Shown piece by piece: positions 22,606 through 34,150 of a stretch of 64,000 nt of DNA. Under the pieces are notes generated by a model that saw nothing but the letters and a program-made list of their open reading frames with translations, ran no database searches and was not told the origin of the DNA. Where the stretch lies: NCBI RefSeq assembly GCF_036370855.1, contig NC_088105.1, forward strand, positions 11,723,619 through 11,787,618. The letters are read 5' to 3'. This DNA comes from Dromaius novaehollandiae. Lineage: Eukaryota; Chordata; Aves; Casuariiformes; Dromaiidae. Numbering within the stretch: position 1 is the stretch's first letter; each line of letters starts with the position of its first letter. The position numbers and the translations under genes were made by a program.

Positions 22606-25600
22606 GTTTATTTATTTGTGGTTATGAAGCTGTTTGACTGGTTTCCCTAGCACTGATGAGCCATGATCTCAGAGGGATCAAGTTCCTGCTAGTTGCGTGG
22701 AAACATGTGGCTGGGTGGCGGAGGGAGATTTTTAACACCCCACTGGGGAAAGGGCATACAGCGTGTGCTCAACCTTTATTAGTGCCCAGAGGATCCAGTT
22801 GTGAAGCACACGTCTAGTGCTAGAGACACGTGTTTGCAAGGGTTTCGGAGGCCCATGGGCCACATTGCCCATGCCTCTTTCCCAGCAATGTCTCCCTCGA
22901 GTGTGCCAGGAAACCTATTAACCCAGATCAGATGTGATACGACACTGTTTGATAGGAAGCATTAGACTGGCAAAGAAGCATGCCAAGAGTAGGACCAGAC
23001 AACCCCCCTCTTTGAAAAGGAAGGGAGATTTGCACCTATCACCCAAACCCCTTTCTTTCCCAAAGATGTTTGCTTGTTGATGCTGTCATTGCTACTTCAT
23101 TACTCCTAATTGCCTCTTACTCTTGATATCTCCAAGCCAGGCTATTACATGGAGAATTTACATTTTTAATCTAGTGAAAGCAGTGATTGGACACACAGCC
23201 TCAAGCCCTGGTTTTCTTCCTCTCGATTGCTACGATACGCCAGATTTGAGGTCTGGCTTTCCACTTCATCTGTGCTTACTGGCTGCTCTTGTTCTTACTT
23301 GCTTTTCCTTTCTGACCTTGTCTTTGGCTCAGCTGGTGGCTTTTTGCTGTGACTTTCCTGTGTGATTTTGGAGGACTTTGTTAGGAGAGTGGGTCACAGG
23401 CACAGGGGGGAGAGATGTTAGTCCTGCCCAATGAGAGCAGATATTCTCTTTCTTACTGCTTGCTTTTGTCATTGCCATGTGTCCATGTAATGACGTGTTA
23501 CAAGAGATGTCTGGCTTCCCCCAGAGCCCTCTCACCAGCTGTGGGCACTAAGGCTGTCCTGAACCTGCAGAGATGGAGATGTCTAATCCCATGTGCAGGG
23601 ATTTCAGAGCAGTTATACCCAGGGCCCTGAAACCAGCACAACCCTTCCCACACCATACTGGTTGCTAACTCTGCTGGGGAGGCATGTAAGCAAGACCTCA
23701 GTAAGTTGCTCTTAGCCTCCTGATTGAAAGGCTCTTTCTCTGTTTTTCCCCATGCCTGCATCCCTAAAGAGGCTGCTGTAAGTTCTCTTCTTTCTTACAA
23801 CTTGTTAGCACTCTTTAAATGAGAGTTTGTGCTGGACAAAGGGCTTGCTTTAGCCATTTCTCCTCTCTGCACAGGGGGACCCTGCACGCTTCAGGCTCTG
23901 ATGCACATTTTATTGGTCCATGTAAAAAACATGGTCCAGTAAAAGGCAGGAGGAGTCCCGTCTCTTAAGGAAGAGGCATTAATTGGTGGTGACTTAGAAA
24001 TACAGTTTTTCCTGAGCATGGTGGGTATCTGACAATATTCCCCTCACAAAAGCAAACAAACAAAAATTAGGTCTCTGTCTCTTGTCCGTGCACCTTTTTG
24101 ACCTGATATCTCATTGTCTTTACTTTACTTTAATTGCTCAGCTGCAGCCCTATTAGTGTCACCACTTGGCACAATGCAGAGGTTGTAGCTGAAATGCTCT
24201 GGCTGGTGTTATGTGGGGTGTCAGGCTGGATAAATATAGTGGTTCTTCCTGTTCTCACAAATCTTCTTTCCCTCCCCCTACCCCACCGTTGAGAAGCTGA
24301 AAGCAGTCAGCAGAAAGTTAGTGCAGCCTGAGACTTAATGGACTTTCTTGCTGGCTCCACTCTGTTCTGCAAAATCCCCTCATGTGTCAGCTCTTGACAG
24401 AAAGCTTACTAGTTGGCTCCATAACAAATTTGTGTCTGTGGGTCAGAGCTTTCCAAACACCACCTACTTCTGAGCTTTGGGAAAATACCCCAACAGCGGA
24501 ATGCTGCCTCCTGGGCAGACGCATGCTCTAGCTGGCACTGTGAGCAGTGCCACCCAGCAAATGTAGATCTAGGAGCTTACCCTCCCAGGTCCTGGGGTTG
24601 CTGGTCTCCATAACCCTCCTCAATGTGTTCCCAATGTGACAGCCCTTTTAAAGCTCTATAATCATTGCTGGGTGAATTCTACAGCTGGGGTTATGATATA
24701 GGCCAAGTATGCTGAGTACTGAGGTTGGCTGCAGTAAAATCATATTCCTTGGTTTGGGATAATCAGTGTCTTGCAGGGTTGGATAATGCCCTGAAAACTT
24801 TCAGAGTGTTTCTAAGGGTTTTGCTTGACATTTTGATCTTTCTTTCTCATTCAGGTTGGAAATACCAGTTCTAATGCATTTTGAGTTGGAAGACAAGAGT
24901 GTCCAGTCTATAGTTTTCAGATCTTTAATCATCTGGAAGGTAGAGCGAGACTTTCTTTCAAAATAATGTAATGCTGGTAAATGGGTTTGGAAGTTTTGCT
25001 GGACTGGAGAACTGCATACTGAAAGAGAACTGGTCCCGTAGGTGGTACAAAGAGAGGAAGCACCCCAGCCACCTGCAAGCAGACCAAGTTTTTCCATTTC
25101 CAAGCACTCAGCTACTGCAGCCTTTGATCCTTCCAGAGCATTCCTAGCTTATTGCTGCCTATCTAGTAGCTGTCTTTTGTGCAGCCATTATACAACTTGC
25201 TGAGGCCTGAGGGTGGCTCTGTCCCAGCAATGTGACCTTTACTGTCTGCTAGGCCTTCTGGCCTTGGAGTTGGTGCCCAAAGTTGTCTCTTCCTTGGGGT
25301 TCTGCTCACAGGGGGAAGAAATCTAGCTCCAAGGTGGTCGCTGTGATAGCTGGCACTTTGTTGGTTGTGCACGTTCCTGAGCTCCTCTGTGTCTAGTCAG
25401 ATATTGGCTGAGGTGCTGCTGTGGCCCTGTCTCACCGGGTGTGTGGATCTGCAGGCCTTCTGAAAATATGACCTGTAACCCATCACTGCCTGGCCTCTTG
25501 GTCTTATGTGTTAGTCTCACCTCTGTGTAGTGACCTCGAGTGCCTGGTAGCAAGCTAGCTGGCTGGCTGCCTAGGTGTGTGCTTTCTCTTCTTTGTGTCC

Positions 25601-28464
25601 TGGTTGTTGCTCTGTTGTTTGGTTTCAGCAAATTAACCCTTTTGGGAAACTTTCCATCTTGTTAGCTTCTCACCTGGGCTACTGATAAGTCCTGGGAGGC
25701 TAATACAGCACAGTGAACCAGAGTAGCCAGGTAGCCTGCCTTTTCTTCCCTGCTATCAGTTCCTGCTGATGGTGGGTATGTAGGGAAAAGATGGTAAGAC
25801 ATAAGCGTTCAGATCTACTTTAGGGGCTGAGCTATCCATTGTTGCAGTGTGCTGGGACAAGGGAGCAGAACATGCCATGTATGAGATTTGTCCTTTTTTT
25901 CCCCATAAAATAAAGCTCTTTTAGCTTAAAATAAAAAGCTTCTTTGTTAAAACAAAAGACGCAGTTCTGATACTGCCCAGATTATTCAGCAAACCCAAAA
26001 GTCTGTTCTTTCTGCATCATCCAGAGCCTTACAATGTCTCTTTTATCACTTATTTAAGTGTGAATTAAATACATAATCACCAAGCTATGCCAGGGTGGGA
26101 GATTCCAGCCTTTGTCTGAGGCAACTGAGCTCTGACTTTCTGTCCAAGGACAAAACACTTACCCTGGAGTTGTTGGGTAAAAGGAAACCATACATATCTG
26201 AAATGAATCCCTCAGAGATCACACAGAGCACCTTGCACTGAGCAAAATGCTTTTCTTGGGGTTTGTTTCGGGGCAATGGCACCACTGCTCCAGGTTTGTA
26301 TCATTCAAGCTGTGGCTTTTAGGGCTAGGCATGAAGGGACTGGGTTACCCCTCCCTCCAGTTTTGAGGCCTCGAATTTGTAGCCCCCTGGGACACTGTGG
26401 GAAGAGAGTTGCCAGATCTCTTATGTCTTCCATTGTCTCCCTGGGTCTCCCTGAGATGGCAGACACTCTTTCTGATACCACCGTACATCGCTGCAGGTTT
26501 TGCCGTGCTCTGTAGGGCTCCCTTGAACATTCATGCCTGGCTAGCCAACGTCTCATCCCAGGCGTATCCCTCACAGTGAAAAGTACCGTGTGCTGGGACC
26601 ATGATCACAGGACAGAGCCGTACTCTGTGTGCACAGCTCCCTCCTCCCCTGGCAGAGGGAGAACCTTCTGGAGTGCTCCCTGGGGTCATGGTCTACAAAT
26701 CTCTCTGCCATGTGGCTGTCTGCTCTGTCTCTTGTGCCCGATGTATGTGTCACTAACCATAGTTCCTGCTGAACTGCAGCTCTTTCTCCTCCCCTCCCAG
26801 AATGAGGGTTGCTAATGCCTCTGCAACGCAGGGCACAGAAAGCACCACGAGGAAGAAGGCGGCTCAACATGTGCTTGGACTTTGTGGCCAGCTCTGGACC
26901 AGAAGGTAGGAAATGGCCCTGTGCCAAAGTGTGCACAAAGATGCTTTTCTGTGCCCTGTAAGAAAAAGCACAGACAGTGCCAAATTGAGCCTGCTAGGGA
27001 GCAAGTCCTGTTGTCTTAGTCACTCCTAGTCTTGCTGTGACCTCCATGACTGGCTCCGTCTTTGCATTGGAGAGCTCAGACCAGGGTGTGGTTGAGCCTC
27101 TCTGCTCTGTAGAGAGGTGGGGGCTATCCAAATGGAGATGTCCTGACCCAAATGGTCCCCAGCAACTAGTGCCAGACTGGCCTGAGTGGAGACCAGGGAG
27201 CAGTGTGTCAGGAGCTGTAGCAAAAAAATCTCAGGGACCCTTTTGAAAGCCATACTCAATTCCTTCTGCATGTGCAGCCGGGAGGAGACAGAGGTCCTGA
27301 GGACAAAGCAGGATGTGGCCTTGTCATTAAAGATGCTTTGAAACAAGCACACATGGATGGGAAGTAAATTTGTCTTGCAAGGCAGATTTAATTGTTGGCA
27401 TTTTATACCCAGAGTGCCTGACTTTTACAGATGTGGTTTTACTATACCCTCCCTTCTTAATAGCTGTTTTATAAATATTACTATGAAGAAGTCTTGGTGG
27501 TAATATTTAAAGGAAAGCTAGGCTTTGTTTTATCTGAAAAGTGCTTGCTTCCAGCTTGGGATAAGGGCTGTAATGCTACAGAAAGAAGCTGAGCTGGAAC
27601 AAAAGGAAATCTATTCATTAGCTTAAATCCTAGTAATTTTAGCATGACCCAAGAGGAGCCTGGTGAATCTACCCCTCTATTTTCCCACATCCTTCCTAGC
27701 AAGTGCCTTTCTTTATAGCTGAGGTTTGAGAGCTGACTCACTTCTAGATTAGAGCAAAATCTGGGTTGGATATATATATTTTTTTCTTTAAGATTAGAGT
27801 CAATGCTTTTACAACAATTGCAGTGAAGGGAGAAATGATTGTCATTGCTGATTTTGATGTGTAAAAGCTGAAGTTAAGCTGTCTGTTTACCAGTTTCCTA
27901 GTTATTGGATCTATTTTTCCTATGTGCTTAATCACAGGTCTCAGTAGCTGCTTCTGTCCAGCTGGAGAAGGAATCACACCTGAGACCTTGGCTGCTCAAC
28001 CACTTGTGATGTTAGTGACTCTAGGGACATGCCCTTGGTTCTTGTAGGACTTTGCAGTGGGGATGAGAGGTCAAACTGGGTTCCGTGAGACTTAAGGAAT
28101 CGCCCTGAGTTGAGTTGTCTGATCTGTGCTGGTGTTCAGAGATCTGCTGTTCAGGGTGAAGGGCAACTGCTAAGGCCAGTAAGGTGTCTGGGCCACTGAC
28201 CTCCCATGGTGTGACCAGGACTACTAAGAGACCCTAGATCTCTCCATCAGCGTGGGCCAAGGTCAGAGCTCAACTTCTCTTGACAGATTTCTATTGCTGT
28301 AGCTTTTTTTAAAAAAAATAAAAAATAAAAGAGGCTTTCTGTCCTAATGCAGAAGCAGCCAAAATTTTGGAGAGGAATAGAGAAAAAGAACATCTCAGAG
28401 GGAGGAGGAAGATCCTGGGGGACAGAGGACTAGAGCAGGGGACCCAGCAGGTCTCTCTTTGCTT
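22606..28464. other. Non-coding stretch, no gene recognised
   Basis: About 5.9 kb. Short AT-rich patches stand out at 25,900-26,090 (ATAAAATAAAG, an imperfect inverted AAGCT pair, GTGAATTAAATACATAATC) and 27,365-27,930 (TTTTATAAATATTAC and others). They could be small regulatory elements. A minus-strand donor-like site (complement of CACTTACCCTGG near 26,157) has only a very short exon behind it. No repeat family is clearly identified. Confidence 0.4.
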
Positions 28465-28545
28465 TTTGCCCTCTTTCTGTGTCTCAGTTTCCCAGTCTGT
28501 AAAATGGGGGCAAGGAGGCTGATTACTTACATAAGAGCTACTGGC
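28465..28545 (-). repeat. MIR/CORE-SINE fragment (reverse)
   Basis: The + strand carries CTTTCTGTGTCTCAGTTTCC, CAGTCTGTAAAATGGGGG and then a less clear tail. It is the complement of the MIR core (CCATTTTACAG, GAGGAAACTGAGGCACAGAG). Identity looks high for such an old family. Confidence 0.72.
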
Positions 28546-30288
28546 ATGCAGTATTTTGTAAAGGCTCTGAAAAGCCTTCTGGATGGCGAAGCACAATGGG
28601 AGCACAGACAGTCTCATCACTCAGACAGCAAACTCCTACGTGTGAAAACGTGAGCTGAGAGTTTGACGTATCTGCTACCCAAATGCTAGCAGGTGACGAG
28701 CAGATGGGGCCGCTGGGCGCTTGTCTGAGGTCTGCCTGAGCAGAAGGTGGAGGGGGAGTGGGGATCCGAGTGCCGGGCTTTTTTTTTTGTGTTGCCGATA
28801 GCTGACACGTGGTTCTCACCAAACATGTAAAAATAGAAGCCGTTGGCTTATGCAGGGCTGTGGCACAGCACCGCTTTATCTGGGTGTTTGGATGTCACGC
28901 TCTCGCAGTTATTTATAGGCAGTAGGCAAACCTTGAGAGAAGGATGAGAGGTAGAAAATGTGGGAAATGTTTCCCATGGTGACTGTAGGCCATGGCAATG
29001 CCTGCTGGCCTGTGGGAACCTGGGAACCTGGAGCTGGGCAGGTCAGATCCACCGTGTCTGATTGGTGACTAAACTGCACTGATTCAAATGTTCTCCAATG
29101 GAGCAGAGAGATAAGCTCTGACCTAGGCCTTCTAAAGGTGCCTCGGTGCATGGACTAATACTGTGGGGGCAGTCTGCCTTCAGAGGGACTTCGCTGTTAC
29201 TGTTTCATGCTTGCCCTTTCATTCCCATTTGTTTTTCTTCAGTTATTCCTTTCCTCCCCTGGTTTCCCATCAGACTAGCCAGGAGCTGGTAGATGTTGTA
29301 CATTTGGGGCTGCCATGCCTCCTGGAGTGAGGGGTGGTGGCTCTGCCATTTAACTTGTATTACGTCATCCAGAGGCAAATGTCAGCCTGGAGGTAGCATA
29401 TAAGATCTCAAAAGAGAGCTGTTGTTTTGCTGCTTAATGTTTGTTTTCATGGCAGTTGTTACTTTGTCTTGATCCCACATGGGCTGATGTTGGGAATTGA
29501 CTCCATCTTGAGGTGGAAAAATGCAGATTTTTAACTTCTGCAAAACTTGGTTGATCAGCAGGGAGCGGAAACATGGAGAACATTTTCAGCTGATCAGGCA
29601 TTTCTCTGCTGAGGGCTGTGTCATCAAGGGGTGGCCTGAGCCACCCACAAAATGGTTTGCTTCAAATTCCCATCCTTCGCTCTGCCTGGTATGCGCCTGC
29701 ACACAGGTGCAAACACCTGAGACAGCAGGTGGTTTCAGCATGAGTCTGGGCACTTCTTCCATCACCTTCAAAGATGGCCTGAATCTTTTCTTGCAGAGAA
29801 AAAGCACTGTGGTCATTGCCTTCTGATACATGTGTGTGACCTGCCTTGGAGACAATGTGGATTTAAACACAGAGAGAGAGATGGGGGTGTACTGAAGGAT
29901 TTTAGAAAGAGCTCTGCAAAGGGCAGAACCAAGAAACAGCTCAATTGATATGTTGCATTTTGGGAATGGAGATCTGCTCTTGTGGGTAAGCCAGCAGAGC
30001 TATGTGTGTACTAGAGAGGTTTGTCTTGTTGCTGTCTGGAGTCTTTTATCTGACAGCCTCTTGCTGTACCCCACGTGGTCCCAGTCTTGCACACCGTGAC
30101 CTCCCATACTACTATCATTCTTGAAATCCCACCTATATGTCCCAAAGTAGACCTTGTGATGTAAAGAAATTGAACATGGAAAGGAACGGCCCTGAGACAT
30201 GCAATCCCATAATCCCACCACAGATTCCTCTCTCCTCATGAAGCTTTGGAGCTCTGTGTGTGTTTATGTTTCTGTCCCTTTGCCCCAG
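28546..30288. other. Non-coding stretch, nothing firm
   Basis: A T-rich run lies near 28,780. The part from 28,800 to 28,925 is AT/GC-mixed unique sequence ending in GTTATTTATAGG and might be a small regulatory element. No gene was recognised. Confidence 0.4.
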
Positions 30289-30413
30289 TGCAACTTCAGG
30301 AGAAGCCGTCTGAAGCTGGTGTCCCCTGAGATGCAGAGCCTGGGTGCCATGGAGGCTGAGTGGGGGGCTGGATGTCTGGCCTGTTGCACTGAGGGGAGTG
30401 CAGAGCCAGACAG
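30289..30413 (+). other. Exon-like segment (125 bp) with strong splice sites
   Basis: A strong acceptor (ATGTTTCTGTCCCTTTGCCCCAG) ends at 30,288, and a perfect donor CAG|GTGAGT follows 30,413. One frame is fully open, starting in phase 0 (CNFRRSRLKLVSPEMQ) and leaving two bases. Third positions are roughly 70% G/C, higher than the local average, which mildly supports coding. The peptide is not recognisable. It could be an lncRNA exon, an exon of an unseen gene, or chance. Confidence 0.28.
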
Positions 30414-30699
30414 GTGAGTCAATGGTTGTGGAGGGAGCCAGGGTGTGTGAGTTCTGCTTCAAGAGGAGGGCAAGTCTGAAACTCTAGACATGATCCTGCC
30501 TGAAAACCTGAAGTAACTCCCCTGCTCAGCCTAGGAGGCATCAAGCTCTCCCCTGCCCATCTAAGTCTGGGAATAAAAGGAGCAGGGCCCCCTCCAGATT
30601 TCCCAGGGAGAGAGCAACCCCTTCCCTTTCCTTCCCCACCACAGCAAGCCGCAGCAGTTAGCTAGTGCCTGCTGGGAATAGATGCCCGTGGGTCCCCAG

Positions 30700-31060
30700 C
30701 TGCTGGCGTTAATGTGACGAGGAGAGAGACCAGCACACCTGATGGCGGCTCGGAATAGGAGGCAAATGATTACAGTTGAAGAGGTCGTATACCATTGTAA
30801 TCCCGAAAAGAAACATTATGATTCATCATTCCTGATGTAATGTCATCTATTTAATAAAGCCGTATTTCACTCTGTGCTCATTTTTAATGGGGCTATTTAA
30901 GTAATGGTGTTGGGTTTTCTCTTCCCCAACCTCCCCCCACTCCCATACTAAGTAGGGTTTGGACGGAGCACTTGAAAAGAGCTATTGGAGCTGAAGACTT
31001 TTTTATATTTACAATATCTTTCAGGCCGTAGCTGAATGGGGTATTATTTATGTCAAATCA
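30700..31060. promoter_or_regulatory. Candidate conserved regulatory island
   Basis: Unique AT-rich sequence with GTTAATGTGACG, AAATGATTACAG, CATTGTAATCCC, ATTATGATTCATCATTCC, TTTAATAAAGCC and TTTTTAATGGGG in about 200 bp, ending in TTTTTATATTTACAATATC. Clustered ATTA cores and a symmetric ATGATTCATCAT word (AP-1/Maf-like half sites) suggest an enhancer. No repeat signature is visible. Confidence 0.4.
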
Positions 31061-31758
31061 CTACTTACCCTGAAATATGGGGAGAAGGAAAGCCAACAGC
31101 TGGATATGGTAATGAGTAAATAAACCATGTGTCTCTTTAATGATAGGGACATGAATTTGTGCCGCATGGGGAAACGGACGGTGATAAGATGTCTTTGACT
31201 GGAGCTGACCACGGAGCAAGGGCACCCCCAAATTTATGTTACCGGAGGGATCCCTTGACAGCTTGCTAGGAAGAACGATAGTCTGATGCTTCAGGGGTGG
31301 AACAGAGCTGGGTTCAGGGTTGGCTTTGCCGCTTGTTCTCTGTGGGGTGCTGGCCATGTACAGACACAGCAGTGTTTGCTACCTCCTGCTTGGTACTATG
31401 GCACAACACTTCCCATGAAAATCTGGATCCTGAAGTTGTAGTTTCTGTGGATGTCTTAGAAGCTCAGGGCTTTCAGAGGAGGGTTGTTTAAAAGCAAAAT
31501 GCAAAGGGGTCGTGTTGGAAAGAAATGTTGGAATGGGAGTGTCTGTGTCCCCAGTACAGGAGGAGAAGGTGCACTTGATTGTTCTCATGGTCCGTTTGTC
31601 TTTTTTCAAGTTGGTTTGTGTGCGTGTACGTGTGTGTGTAGAGAGAAGCATATTTGGGGACCTGAATTTTGAATGTAGGTGTTTGACCATGCTACAAGTG
31701 ATGCCATGTGTCTCTGCCTTTGCTAGTGCAGAATGGCAGGAACATTTCTGTCTCCTAG

Positions 31759-31866
31759 GGCATGCTACAAGGATAAATCCAGTGTGGGGTACTGATGCAA
31801 ACAGTTGAAAAAGGGAGTTGACAACGGGAAGTTTCTGAAGATGGCAGAAGACTGAAGACTGTGTAG
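31759..31866 (+). other. Exon-like segment (108 bp), non-coding type
   Basis: An acceptor (AACATTTCTGTCTCCTAG) ends at 31,758 and a strong donor TAG|GTAAGT follows 31,866. All three forward frames contain stops, so if real it is a UTR or lncRNA exon. It lies 1.35 kb after the exon-like segment at 30,289 on the same strand. Confidence 0.22.
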
Positions 31867-33845
31867 GTAAGTGAAAGCTGAACCGCTTTGTGCATTCAGT
31901 CATGTGTCCAAGAGAGAAACAGGTATTTTTTCCTTCTCTGGCAAATTGTAGTCTGTACAATGTTGGTATAGGCTTAAGCTTGGGGCTACAGCTCTTATAC
32001 TACTTTAGGTTATGTATACTGTCACATATTTAGAGCTTGTGGGGTTTTTTTGTGACTCAGCATCTCTCTATGCTGTGTTGTGCCCACTCAGGGCAGAGGG
32101 ACTGTCCCTGTCCCAAGCTCCTGATGCACCATGTCTCAGAGCAAACACTGATACACACTAAGTGGGCCCATTTCTCTTGAAGCCAGACTTATGCCTGGTT
32201 CTCCATGCCTGTGAGAGAAATAGGACCTGCCAAACTGGCTGGATCAGTCTAACACAGTAGACTCTTCCAGACAGTGGCCAAGAGCAGATGCTTTGGGAGC
32301 GTATGAGAGCAGGGCATTTATAGAAAGAACCCTCCCGCTATATACACCTGTCTTTTGGCAGCCCTTGATTTAGGGACTTCCCTAAATAAAGGAGTCTCTT
32401 AATGCCAAAAAGAGAGTTGACTTGCTGCATGGGAATTGTTTAACCTTTTCAAATTCATTCATGTGTGTTCACTGAGCCTATGGTTTATTGAAAAACCAAG
32501 TCATTCCTGCCCTCTACCATAGTCCTACTGAGACAGAACCAAAGCTGTTACTTGTTATAGCTCCTCCTAAGATGCTTTGATTTAGGTTAAAAGGGCCATT
32601 AAAAAAATGCACCTTGCAACCCACAGACTGTTTTGCTGGGAGCCACACGTGAAACCTAAAAGGATTTTATTTGTGAATGTACTGTTTTGTCCAGATTATT
32701 ATTTTGCTGAGTTCAGAAAGTGAAGTCTTTGGTTTTCAAGAAGCCACAAATTAAAACAAAAATAACCCCAAGCCTCCTGTCTCAATAACTCCTGTTATCA
32801 CACCAGGAGCAAGAAAGGAAACAAATAAGGAAACTTAAAAAAAGAAAAACCTAAAAAACATCTTAAAATATTCCATTCTCAAAGCAGTTTCTATTTTTGT
32901 CCCACCCAATTGCAATTTATCACAGTGGAATGAGAAGGATGCGGAAGCCAGTGCTCTGCTCCTTGGAGGCAGCCAGGAAATGTTGAGTGGCTGAAAGGTG
33001 GGTCTTGTCTGGGGGAGAGTTGATGGTACGTGTAATGGGAGTTGTCATGCTTCCTGCACACCCCTCCACCTTGTTGTACTGACTGGGTCTCCCATGTGGT
33101 TCCCGAAGAAGCTGCATCCTGTTTGGACCATAGGATTTGGTTCTGTATGGACCTGAAAGGAGGGTCAATGGATGTCGCGTGAGTACATTTGGACTCTCGC
33201 CTGATCTATGGATACAAGAGGATGTCGGGTGATGAAATGGTTAGTAAGGTATCACATACTATGGCTGGGGAAATGGCATTTGGGGCAGGTCCTAGCTTTG
33301 GTATCCCTTCCTTCTCCTTCCTCCCTTTGTGCTGGTCCTCTCCTACAGAGTAGGTAGGGGTGATAGTATTCAGCTGCCTTTAAACAGTTTTAGATGTGAA
33401 GGTGAGACCCTGGTAGGCATGTTGTTGCCAATTTCCCTGTAGAAATCCAAAATGTTCTTTACCCTTGGTATAGTGTAATATAATTTGGTTCCTAACGCCT
33501 GCACTCATGTCAAATGCCAGCCAGTTCCACCTGCGGTCTTGGTTTGGGCTTGGTGGAGCAGAAGGCTCTGGTCTTCATTATGATGGGCCTATATAACCAG
33601 CTGCTAAGGCTGAATACCTTTTGTTTAGTGAGAGGAAATTGCTTCTGCCTGCCTTTTACATCTGCACTATCACCTGAAGGAGCCCTTGCTGTAAGCTTCT
33701 AGGATTGTGTGCGCAGAGTGCAACCCAGGTGGGAACTGAAACCAGAATGTCTCTTCTAAAACAAATACCAAAAATCACATCTAATGAATGTTGTCAAGAA
33801 TGTGGAATCTGTAACATAGGCCAAGGGGTCAGCAGAAAAGGATAA
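31867..33845. other. Non-coding stretch, nothing recognised
   Basis: An A-rich patch lies at 32,740-32,880. No gene, RNA or confident repeat was seen. Confidence 0.45.
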
Positions 33846-33849
33846 ACCT

Positions 33850-34150
33850 GCCACTTACAGATGTTCAAGGCAATAAAAAGGGAAACTTGTTATGCTGCTT
33901 GCAGGGCCTATAAAGAAAAGCCCCTTGTTGCCAGGCAAACCCACAAGTGCAGAATTGTTCTGTGCCTGTGGCCTCCCACTCTCCCAGGAGGCAGGGAACG
34001 GGTTAAGTCTGGAGCCGAGCTCTCAGCTTGCTCTGTATTATGTCCAGGTGGCATGACGTGTGAACAGACGAAAGATAAAAATCGCAGCGGATAAAATCAC
34101 AGAGGAAATGGCTCTGTCTGAGCCCAGATCACGACGCCTTGCGCTGACCC
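33850..34150. promoter_or_regulatory. Candidate GATA/ETS-type regulatory element
   Basis: Unique sequence with GGCAATAAAAAGG, CCTATAAAGAAAAG, an E-box/CRE-like CAGGTGGCATGACGTG near 34,045, then AGATAA (34,073-34,078), GGATAA (34,089-34,094) and AGAGGAAAT (from 34,101). Spaced GATA and ETS-like sites are a known composite in blood and endothelial enhancers. The role is inferred from motifs only. Confidence 0.3.

Noticed and set aside
31379..31960. Longest minus-strand open frame of the window (193 codons)
   Set aside because: Peptide composition is not protein-like, there is no splice or promoter support, and it covers a (GT)-rich patch whose complement gives Thr/Arg repeats.
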